Below, piece by piece: positions 1 to 5,040 of a DNA stretch of 5,040 bases. This DNA is from Planctomycetota bacterium (GTDB lineage Bacteria; Planctomycetota; UBA1135; GCA-002686595). Under the pieces are notes generated by a model, which saw only the letters and a list, made by a program, of their open reading frames with translations, was not told the DNA's origin and did no database searches. The stretch's first letter is position 1; the number at the start of each line of letters is the position of its first letter. The stretch is from contig JAPKBY010000154.1 of NCBI GenBank assembly GCA_028823185.1, positions 1 through 5,040 of the forward strand, written 5' to 3'. A program made the translations under genes and the position numbers.

Positions 1-1095
1 GGAGTCGATGGCAGCGGGCCAGACACAGGACGCATCACCCTCCTCTCAGGCGCGACGAGCGCGAAGCTCTTCGAGGTCAACGGCTTGAGCTCCGGAGATC
101 GCGCCGGGCGCTCTGTCGCAGCCCTAGGCGACATCAACGGCGACGGCGTAGGTGACTTCGCTTACGGCGCCCCTACTCGCTCTGTCTCAGGTCCCCAAAC
201 TGGAGGCGCGTTCGTGGTCTCTGGAGCCGATGGAGCGATCCTCCACGCGTGGGAGGGCAGCACTCCTTTTGGGATCTTTGGCTTCTCTGTCTCCAACGCT
301 GGCGACCTGGATGGTGATGGCAAGAACGACCTCCTCGTCGGCGCGCCCAATGAGGACCCAGCTGGTCCAGACTCCGGCGCCGTATACGCATACTCAACAG
401 GAAGCTCGAACATCCTCCACGTGCTCTCAGGCGCAAACGCCGGAGACAAATTCGGCTACACCCTCACCTCCGTCGGTGACACGGACCTCGACTCAATCCC
501 TGACTTTCTCGTCGGGAGCCCTGACGAGACTTTCGCTGGTCTCGTCGCGGCTGGATCCGCTCGGCTCTATTCCGGCGCCGACGCGAGCAGCCTTGGGGTT
601 TGGTTCGGAGCCACCCCTGACGCCCGCTATGGAACAGCCCTCTCTTCCATCGGAGACCGAGACTCGGATGGACGCGCGGACTTCGCCATCGGAGCGCCGG
701 GTGACATCAGCGGCGGCGGCCCAGCATGTGGGCGAGTAGAGCTGCGATCTGGTGCGAACGGCAGCCTCTTTCTTAGCATGAATGGCGCACCCGGAACGGC
801 CTTGGGCGCGAGCCTCTCTGCCCTCGGCGACATCAACTCAGATGGCTTTTGTGACCTCCTCGTCGGCGCACCAGAGGCTCCGATCGGAGGGGCCGTCTTG
901 CTCTTCTCGGGCTTCAACGCTGCGCTCTTGGGAGTCATCCAACCGAGCGCTGAGCCAAACGCACAGTTTGGTCACGCGCTCGCGTCGCTCTCCCAACCGA
1001 ACGCTGCAGGCCCTCCGCAGTGGGCCGCCTCCGCGCCCCTTCGCGACCTCGGCTCAAGCCATGACCACGGCGCTGTGACGCTCTACTCGGATTCG
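1..1095 (+). repeat. Tandem FG-GAP blades (coding repeats)
   Basis: Six blades start at roughly 85, 259, 436, 610, 784 and 946, preceded by the tail of a seventh at 1-84 ('GRITLLSGA'). Calcium-loop codons lie at 130-156 (DINGDGVGD), 304-330 (DLDGDGKND), 478-504 (DTDLDSIPD), 655-681 (DRDSDGRAD) and 829-855 (DINSDGFCD). The third loop has lost its glycine. The last blade has no acidic loop at all ('SQPNAAGPPQWAASAP'). Seven blades would suit a closed propeller, but more could lie upstream. The repeats are diverged at DNA level, apart from short identities such as ctcctcgtcggcgc at 331 and 856. Confidence 0.85.
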
Positions 1096-1560
1096 ATTCA
1101 GCCAGGGATTGTCTTCTGCAGCGGTGACGGGAGCGCTGCGCCTTGTCCCTGCGGGAACACTGGGCCTCTCGACCACGGCTGCGCGAACGGTGACGGGACA
1201 GGCTCGCACCTCCGAGCCACCGGATCTGCGAGCGTCCAGAGCGACAGCCTCAGCTTTATAGCCACGACGCTCCCACCCGGACAACCTGCGCTGCTCTATA
1301 CAGGCATCAACCGCATTCAGTCCGGCCAAGGCGTCAGCTTTGGCGATGGCCTGCGCTGCACAGGTGGAGCGGTCTTCCGCCTCGGAGTGCGCTTCGCTGA
1401 TCCTGCCGGCGGAGCAGAGTGGGGAGCCCCGTTCGCAAGCAGCCCATGGAGCGCCGGCACGACGCGCCACTTCCAAGCCTGGTACCGAAACACTCCCGCT
1501 CCCGCCTGTGGCAGCGGCTTCAACCTCTCAAACGGCTACACGATCGTCTTCACGCCGTAG
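1..1560 (+). CDS. Secreted FG-GAP repeat (integrin-α-like β-propeller) protein with C-terminal Cys-rich domain, 5'-partial
   Basis: The frame is open from base 1 to the TAG at 1558-1560 (519 residues visible), so the true start and any signal peptide lie upstream. The TTG at 85 sits inside a repeat and is not a credible start. Residues 1-365 or so are tandem FG-GAP repeats of about 55-60 residues. Each has an FG/LG-type turn, 'ALGDINGDGVGDFAYGAP'-like calcium loops (DxNxDG/DxDxDG) and a closing 'GAVxLxSG' strand. In known FG-GAP proteins these form extracellular calcium-binding β-propellers used for adhesion or ligand binding. From about residue 370 comes 'FCSGDGSAAPCPCGN', then a β-rich domain ending 'FQAWYRN...FNLSNGYTIVFTP'. 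This resembles the ends of two other proteins in the window. The 3' end overlaps the convergent B3/4 gene by 11 bp. Surface location and FG-GAP identity are secure; the ligand is unknown. Confidence 0.9.
   Translation, partial: GVDGSGPDTGRITLLSGATSAKLFEVNGLSSGDRAGRSVAALGDINGDGVGDFAYGAPTRSVSGPQTGGAFVVSGADGAILHAWEGSTPFGIFGFSVSNAGDLDGDGKNDLLVGAPNEDPAGPDSGAVYAYSTGSSNILHVLSGANAGDKFGYTLTSVGDTDLDSIPDFLVGSPDETFAGLVAAGSARLYSGADASSLGVWFGATPDARYGTALSSIGDRDSDGRADFAIGAPGDISGGGPACGRVELRSGANGSLFLSMNGAPGTALGASLSALGDINSDGFCDLLVGAPEAPIGGAVLLFSGFNAALLGVIQPSAEPNAQFGHALASLSQPNAAGPPQWAASAPLRDLGSSHDHGAVTLYSDSIQPGIVFCSGDGSAAPCPCGNTGPLDHGCANGDGTGSHLRATGSASVQSDSLSFIATTLPPGQPALLYTGINRIQSGQGVSFGDGLRCTGGAVFRLGVRFADPAGGAEWGAPFASSPWSAGTTRHFQAWYRNTPAPACGSGFNLSNGYTIVFTP
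1108..1557 (+). other. C-terminal exported-protein domain, copy 1 (PCPCGN type)
   Basis: This region codes for about 150 residues after the last propeller blade. It opens with 'FCSGDGSAAPCPCGN', then 'GCANGDGTGSHLRATG'. Next is a segment with LSF, LP, YTG, FGDG and RC that matches, in order, the metalloprotease C-terminus on the other strand. It closes with 'HFQAWYRN' and 'FNLSNGYTIVFTP'. It has no LPxTG, no terminal transmembrane helix and no arginine-rich tail, so it is neither a sortase signal nor a standard PEP-CTERM. A sorting or surface-attachment role is an inference from its recurrence. Confidence 0.65.
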
Positions 1561-2191
1561 CGACGTCAGCCGTCTCTGCCCCCGCTCGCTCGAGCAGCTC
1601 GCGATACCACGCAGCCGCCCTGCTCGCTCGGCCCTCATGGGCGACCGAGCCCCACACGATGACCAGCGCCCTCTGCGTCCCCTCATGCGTCTTGGTGCGC
1701 TGAGAGTCCTTCACCGCGTTAGCGCACGGCCCGAGATCGTCACAGAGGCATAAGAGTCCTGAGACATCGATCTCTTGCCCGCCAGCGTTGAACACATAGC
1801 TCGTCTCTGGCGGTGAGATGGCGACGCTGAACGGAGCCTGGGCGAGATCCAAATCGACGATGCTGATCGGGAGGCCTGAGTGCAGGCTCGCGACATTGCA
1901 CGCGTCCACGACCAGGTTGATGCTCCCAAGCTTCCCCTCACCGACGGCGCGCACGAGATACTCGCTCGCCGGCTTGCCTCTGCCGGTCGGCTTAAAACCG
2001 CCATGACGGAGGAGGTCTCTCGTCGCCGCGCGCACCTCTTCGCTGCGCTCAAGCGGAGCCTCTGCCTCTAGCGACAGCAGAGCGAGGAGCCAGTCCGGGC
2101 TCGGGAGCTCCGCGAGCGGCGCTGAGAGGCTGACAGAGAAACAGGCCGCGTCGAGCAGCGGGTGCGCATCAAGTCTTAGAGACAATTCCAT
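1550..2191 (-). CDS. B3/4 (tRNA-binding/editing-like) domain-containing protein
   Basis: This 213-residue protein starts at the ATG at 2191-2189 and ends at the TGA at 1552-1550. The core, residues ~50-185, follows the stand-alone B3/4 pattern. It has an Arg/Gly-rich 'GFKPTGRGKPASEYLVRA', then 'GKLGSINLVVDACNVASLHSGLPISIVDLD' (D96, N99, S102, H104). Later come an acidic 'CDDLGPCANAVKDSQRTKT' loop (D162, R165) and a hydrophobic final strand 'ALVIVWG'. In PheRS β the B3/4 fold hosts editing of mischarged tRNA. Free-standing members are widespread and mostly uncharacterised, so an editing or deacylation role is only a family-level guess. No signal peptide or membrane segment is seen, so it should be cytoplasmic. 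There is no Shine-Dalgarno upstream of the ATG. It is divergent from the MFS gene (29 bp between starts), and its tail overlaps the propeller gene by 11 bp. Confidence 0.8.
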   Translation of the reverse strand: MELSLRLDAHPLLDAACFSVSLSAPLAELPSPDWLLALLSLEAEAPLERSEEVRAATRDLLRHGGFKPTGRGKPASEYLVRAVGEGKLGSINLVVDACNVASLHSGLPISIVDLDLAQAPFSVAISPPETSYVFNAGGQEIDVSGLLCLCDDLGPCANAVKDSQRTKTHEGTQRALVIVWGSVAHEGRASRAAAWYRELLERAGAETADVATA

Positions 2192-2198
2192 GAGAGCG

Positions 2199-2204
2199 AT
2201 TGTA
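2199..2204 (-). promoter_or_regulatory. Possible -10 box (TACAAT) for the B3/4 gene
   Basis: On the minus strand TACAAT ends 7 nt before the A of the ATG at 2191. That would place transcription start at or one base before the start codon, a leaderless message. This fits the lack of any purine-rich ribosome-binding site there. The hexamer 17 bp upstream (GACACA) is a poor -35. A single hexamer match is weak evidence. Confidence 0.3.
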
Positions 2205-2206
2205 TG

Positions 2207-2212
2207 AGGAGG
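2207..2212 (+). promoter_or_regulatory. Shine-Dalgarno of the MFS transporter gene
   Basis: AGGAGG (within GAGGAGGG, 2206-2213) lies 8 nt before the ATG at 2221. It decides the start in favour of ATG 2221 over the in-frame TTG at 2200, because the motif would fall inside the coding sequence if TTG were used. It sits in the 29-bp divergent gap between the two start codons (2192-2220). That gap is too short for two full promoters, so promoter elements must extend into the flanking genes. Confidence 0.8.
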
Positions 2213-2220
2213 GACTGGAG

Positions 2221-3516
2221 ATGTGTCCGCCTACAATCTGCAGCGTGTTCGCCGTCCTCAGAAACAACCCAGAGTTCCGCAAGCTGTGGTTCTCTCAAGT
2301 CGTCTCCAGCGCCGGTGACTGGTTCAACCGCATGGCCATTCTGGCGCTCATCGGAGAGCTCGGCGGCCCAGACATAGGCACCGGCCTCGGCGCCCTCTTC
2401 GCGATGGAGTTCATGCTGCGCCTGCTCCCCTCGGCGCTCTTCAGCCCCCTCGCTGGCGCGCTCGCAGATCGCCTCCCACGTCGCTCAGTGATGCTCATCA
2501 CCGACGTCCTACGGGCAGCGATCGTGCTTGGCTTCCTCTTCGTCGACGAAGCCCACGAGCTCCCGCTCCTCTATGGACTCCTCTTCGCACAGATGAGCGT
2601 AGGCATCTTCTTTGACGCGGCGCGCTCTGCCTCCGTTCCAAACACGATCGCACCTGAAGATTTACACATCGCCTACACCCTGTCTGCCGCGACATGGAGC
2701 GTCATGCTCGCGGTCGGCGCTGGCGTCGGCGGCCTGCTCCTCACCGTCGTCGGCCTCGAGGGTGTCTTCCTCATCGACTCGGTGACCTATCTAGTCTCGG
2801 CGGTCTTCGTCATCCGGCTGCGATTGCCGCCGACTCCGACGCCAGAGGCGCCCCTTCACTGGGCTGACATCTTTCTCTTAAGAGACATTCGAAGGGCGGT
2901 CCGGCACCTTCACGAACATCAAGCGCTTCACTTCGCCCTCGCTAAATTCTTCTGGGGCGCATGCGGTGGCTTCGTCGTGATGATCTCGATCATCGGCAAG
3001 GTCCGCTTCGCCCCACTCTTCGGAGCGGACGCAGCCGCCGCGGGGCTCGCGACGAGCCTCCTCTACATGGCCCGTGGGTTCGGGACCGGCATCGGCCCTC
3101 TGCTGGCGCGCCGCTTCTCCGGTGGCTCTGATCAAGCGCTCTTGCGCCAGATCTTCCTCGGCTACTTCGTCGGCGCCTTCGGCTATGCCCTCTTCGCTCC
3201 GCTCAATTCACTCCCCCTCGCCTTAGGCGCGATCGTCCTCGCACACTGCGGGGGCAGCGCGCTCTGGGTCGCCTCGACCACCGGCTGGCAACGCAAGATC
3301 GACGACGCATTCAGGGGGCGCTCCTTCTCCTTTGAGTTCATCCTCGTTGACGTCTCCTTCACGATCGGTGCTCTCGCGACTGGCGCGATCTATGACGACA
3401 CCGGCTCCATTGAGACCGCGATATGGATCACCTGCGGTGCAGTCATTGTTGGCGGCCTCGCGTGGCGCGCGCTCTCTACGCGAATCATCGCGAACAGCCG
3501 TCAGCTCAAGGGCTAG
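2221..3516 (+). CDS. Major facilitator superfamily permease (MFS_3 / EntS-like type)
   Basis: This 431-residue integral inner-membrane protein has about 12 hydrophobic segments (approximately 22-45, 52-78, 90-108, 115-135, 155-178, 180-200, 236-258, 270-295, 309-327, 330-352, 368-390, 398-417). The charged central loop is at ~201-235. The N-terminus 'FRKLWFSQVVSSAGDWFNRMAI' matches the drug/siderophore exporter branch. MFS motif A is G79-ALADRLPRR-88 between helices 2 and 3. 'SVPNTIAPEDLHIAYTLSAA' after helix 4 and 'FRGRSFSFEF' before helix 11 are further branch-typical loops. Members usually use the proton gradient to export small molecules such as drugs or siderophores; the substrate cannot be read here. 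ATG 2221 is chosen for its strong Shine-Dalgarno. Length is normal for the family and no frame disruption is seen. It converges on the metalloprotease gene with 3 bp between stop codons. Confidence 0.9.
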   Translation: MCPPTICSVFAVLRNNPEFRKLWFSQVVSSAGDWFNRMAILALIGELGGPDIGTGLGALFAMEFMLRLLPSALFSPLAGALADRLPRRSVMLITDVLRAAIVLGFLFVDEAHELPLLYGLLFAQMSVGIFFDAARSASVPNTIAPEDLHIAYTLSAATWSVMLAVGAGVGGLLLTVVGLEGVFLIDSVTYLVSAVFVIRLRLPPTPTPEAPLHWADIFLLRDIRRAVRHLHEHQALHFALAKFFWGACGGFVVMISIIGKVRFAPLFGADAAAAGLATSLLYMARGFGTGIGPLLARRFSGGSDQALLRQIFLGYFVGAFGYALFAPLNSLPLALGAIVLAHCGGSALWVASTTGWQRKIDDAFRGRSFSFEFILVDVSFTIGALATGAIYDDTGSIETAIWITCGAVIVGGLAWRALSTRIIANSRQLKG

Positions 3517-3519
3517 ATC

Positions 3520-4893
3520 TCAGCGACAAATAGTCGCGCTAGCTGCATCTGAGAGGTTGAAGAAGGCGCCGCCTGCTGCGGGATCTCTATACCAATACTG
3601 GAAGTACCAGGTGCTGCCTACCGTCAGCGCACCTGGGCCTGATGCGACAGGCGCAGCGTTGAAGTCCAAGGCATAAGTGACGCTGCCGAATGCATCGCTG
3701 GTCAGAACTGGCAATCGGAAGGTGCCGACGCCGCCAGCAGCGACGCAGCGCACACCGTTACCGAAGGGGCTCGAGCTCTGCCCTGCGCCGTAGTAAAAGA
3801 TCCCGTATTGATTGGCCGGGAGCCCATAGCAATCAAAGCTAAGGTCCGCAGCGCTGAGACTGCTCGACCCACCCGGAACGAGAGAGGCCCCGCCGCCGAC
3901 GCTGTTCGCAGAGGCTGTGCAGTAGATGTCCGGATCACAAAGTCCCAGCTCAATGAGGCTGGAAGGCCAGGGGTTGGAGAGATCATCTCCACCGCTACCA
4001 GAGCGCTTCACCATGACAACTCCGGGGCCCGCTCCATTAGGAATGGTCAGTGAGATCGACCCACCACTTGAGCTCTGACCTTGCACCCTGAGCCGCGGGT
4101 CACTGCCTGAGCTCGTCGTACTATCCCTCGTGAACCAGACCTCGTTGTTGTTCGAAGAGAAGTTATTCCCCGTGATCGTGATCGTGTCTCCGCTCACTAC
4201 AGCAGCTGTAATCTCACACTTGTTCGAGTTCGTCAGCCCATACAAGTATTGGACCCCGTCAATGTCGTCTGAATAGATCGATCGCTGCCCAATTCCAGAG
4301 CCTGAGATCGTCGGGTACATCGTCGCTGGGTTCGAGGCTGAGTGGCCGAGCCCGAGGGCGTGCCCATACTCATGACAACCGACCCCCTGCAGGCAATATC
4401 CGAAGACGTCGTAGCCCGGACCGTCGCTCCAATTATGTGACTCACAAAACCTGATCCGCCAGCCATTTGAGATTGGTGTCTCGCAGTAAGCCAAGACGCC
4501 CGAGCTGCATGCTGTGACAGCAGACATGATGTTGTCGTTTGATCCGCCAACGCTGCTGGCGTTTCCACCCCAGAAGGTGTCGAAGTTTGCGCCACCAGAA
4601 CCGAGGCTGCCATTCTGGGCGGGGTCACCGGTCCCATCTGCATAGAGCCGTGATGACCACTCAACACAGGCCTTCCAGATCGCGACCTCAGCGCCGAGCG
4701 CACCCGGAAAGTTGGGGTGCTCCACATCATTATCATTCGCCGTCGGGTCCGCGAAGTTGTTGTAGAGCCGAACGCTGCGCTCGCTCTGCGGGAGCGTCCC
4801 CCCCAAGGTCGTGTAAGCAGAGAGCTCCACTGCCGGCCACAAAATCACAGCGAAGAGAGTGGACGCAAAGAAGAAGGTGGCGAAGTTACGCAT
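3520..4893 (-). CDS. Secreted matrixin-like zinc metalloprotease with IPT/TIG-like and C-terminal exported-protein domains
   Basis: This 457-residue protein starts at the ATG at 4893-4891. Upstream in-frame ATGs, e.g. at 5010, overlap the 3' end of the preceding gene and would bury the signal peptide, so they are rejected. Residues 1-26 form a signal peptide (hydrophobic 'FATFFFASTLFAVILWPAV', likely cut after SA). Residues ~27-219 are a metzincin catalytic domain. HEYGHALGLGH at 174-184 gives three zinc ligands (H174, H178, H184) and catalytic E175. 'ATMYP' (M192) is the Met-turn, and 'SDDIDGVQYLYG' is the typical matrixin end. No cysteine-switch prodomain is seen. Residues ~222-316 resemble an IPT/TIG β-sandwich ('DTITITGNNF', 'LTIPNGAGPGVVMV', 'SNPWP'). 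Residues 319-457 form the domain ending 'FQYWYRDP...FNLSDAASATICR'. The protein is presumably exported and degrades extracellular or surface protein; its substrate is unknown. It starts 4 nt after the upstream gene's stop, suggesting an operon. Confidence 0.9.
   Translation of the reverse strand: MRNFATFFFASTLFAVILWPAVELSAYTTLGGTLPQSERSVRLYNNFADPTANDNDVEHPNFPGALGAEVAIWKACVEWSSRLYADGTGDPAQNGSLGSGGANFDTFWGGNASSVGGSNDNIMSAVTACSSGVLAYCETPISNGWRIRFCESHNWSDGPGYDVFGYCLQGVGCHEYGHALGLGHSASNPATMYPTISGSGIGQRSIYSDDIDGVQYLYGLTNSNKCEITAAVVSGDTITITGNNFSSNNNEVWFTRDSTTSSGSDPRLRVQGQSSSGGSISLTIPNGAGPGVVMVKRSGSGGDDLSNPWPSSLIELGLCDPDIYCTASANSVGGGASLVPGGSSSLSAADLSFDCYGLPANQYGIFYYGAGQSSSPFGNGVRCVAAGGVGTFRLPVLTSDAFGSVTYALDFNAAPVASGPGALTVGSTWYFQYWYRDPAAGGAFFNLSDAASATICR
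3523..3537. other. Small inverted repeat at the convergent gene ends
   Basis: GCGAC-AAATA-GTCGC is a perfect 5-bp stem with a 5-nt loop. It begins 7 nt after the MFS stop and lies within the last codons of the metalloprotease gene. No T-run follows on either strand, so it is not a convincing intrinsic terminator. It could be chance in GC-rich DNA. Confidence 0.25.
3523..3939 (-). other. C-terminal exported-protein domain, copy 2 (YCTASANS type)
   Basis: These are residues 319-457 of the metalloprotease. It opens 'CDPDIYCTASANSVGGGASL', in place of the PCPCGN segment of copy 1. It then shares with copy 1 the ordered landmarks S.LSF/DLSF, LP, Y.G, FG.G.RC, FRL, G.T..FQ.WYR and FNLS. Paired cysteines (C319, C325, C355, C383) suggest disulphides formed after export. 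Confidence 0.7.
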
Positions 4894-4900
4894 ATCTCTA
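4891..4900 (-). promoter_or_regulatory. Stop/start junction of two tandem genes
   Basis: On the minus strand the TAG of the upstream gene (4900-4898) is followed by AGAT and the ATG of the metalloprotease gene (4893-4891). No Shine-Dalgarno at normal spacing is evident. The metalloprotease start probably depends on ribosomes finishing the upstream gene (translational coupling), and the two genes probably share one transcript. Confidence 0.5.
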
Positions 4901-5040
4901 CGGACAGAAGGTGACGTTGAGACCATCGGAGAGGTTGAAGTTTGAGCCCACTCCTGGGTCCCTGAACCAGAACTGGAAGTTGAGCTCGACGCCATCGACG
5001 ATGGTTCCATTGCCGCTATTCATCGGCGGCTGGTCGTAAT
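4898..5040 (-). CDS. C-terminus of another secreted protein carrying the same C-terminal domain (partial)
   Basis: Only the last 46 codons and TAG (4900-4898) are in the window; the gene continues beyond base 5040. Read from 5038 leftwards it gives 'GTIVDGVELNFQFWFRDP' then 'GVGSNFNLSDGLNVTFCP' and stop. This aligns with the ends of the metalloprotease ('FQYWYRDP', 'FNLSDA') and the propeller protein ('FQAWYRN', 'FNLSNG'). It is too short for most gene callers, but the match to two neighbouring termini, the correct frame and the clean stop make it real. By analogy the full protein is exported. It could be a tandem paralogue of the metalloprotease, but the N-terminal module is not visible. Confidence 0.8.
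   Translation of the reverse strand, partial: YDQPPMNSGNGTIVDGVELNFQFWFRDPGVGSNFNLSDGLNVTFCP

Noticed and set aside
85..1560. TTG at 85 as the start of the propeller gene
   Set aside because: The frame is open to base 1 and already encodes the tail of an FG-GAP blade; no Shine-Dalgarno precedes 85. The gene is cut by the window edge.
1340..1753. 137-codon + strand frame crossing the convergent junction
   Set aside because: It overlaps the well-supported propeller and B3/4 genes in another frame; low-complexity Arg/Ser/Pro/Ala composition and no recognisable motif.
2200..2220. TTG at 2200 as the MFS start
   Set aside because: AGGAGG at 2207-2212 is ideally placed for ATG 2221, and the added residues resemble no family N-terminus.
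4233..4736. 167-codon minus-strand frame inside the metalloprotease gene
   Set aside because: It is a frame-shifted reading of the protease coding sequence, which has the zinc site and signal peptide. The composition is that of a shadow frame.
3520..5010. 496-residue version of the metalloprotease starting at 5010
   Set aside because: The extra 39 residues are an out-of-frame reading of the upstream gene's terminus and would place the signal peptide internally.
4539..5039. 166-codon + strand frame opposite the protease 5' end
   Set aside because: Arg/His/Ser-rich product typical of antisense GC-rich DNA; it covers two supported minus-strand genes.
1..5040. CRISPR array, tRNA/rRNA, insertion sequence or prophage signature
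   Set aside because: No regularly spaced direct repeats, transposase motifs, terminal inverted repeats or tRNA-like cloverleaf were found; nearly every base belongs to the five genes.

Overview
The window is almost entirely coding, GC-rich, and carries five genes in the order: secreted β-propeller protein (+, 5' end cut off), B3/4-domain protein (-), MFS transporter (+), secreted matrixin-like metalloprotease (-), and the last 46 codons of another secreted protein (-, runs off the right edge). No RNA gene, mobile element or CRISPR array is visible. The gaps between genes are tiny: an 11-bp overlap, 29 bp, 3 bp and 4 bp.

The likely source is a member of the Planctomycetota, probably a marine or environmental lineage. 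This rests on protein style: large exported proteins made of FG-GAP or protease modules that end in a Cys-rich 'PCPCGN' / 'YCTASANS' segment followed by a 'FQ.WYRD....FNLSD' terminus. I associate that style with planctomycete genomes from memory. It is an inference, not a search result.

Layout. Bases 1-1560 encode FG-GAP repeats (extracellular calcium-binding β-propeller) plus a C-terminal domain of about 150 residues. Bases 1550-2191 (-) encode a free-standing B3/4 domain protein, related to the editing domain of phenylalanyl-tRNA synthetase β. Its start faces that of the MFS permease (2221-3516, +), which has a strong Shine-Dalgarno. Bases 3520-4893 (-) encode a signal peptide, a zinc protease with HExxHxxGxxH, an IPT/TIG-like β-sandwich and the C-terminal domain. 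It starts 4 nt after the stop of the upstream partial gene (4898-5040, -), which ends in the same kind of domain.

The main theme is this C-terminal domain, present at the ends of three different exported proteins within 5 kb and joined to different functional modules. It behaves like a shared sorting, anchoring or assembly module. The B3/4 and MFS genes between them look like cytoplasmic/inner-membrane housekeeping or accessory functions. Nothing in the sequence ties them to the secreted proteins.
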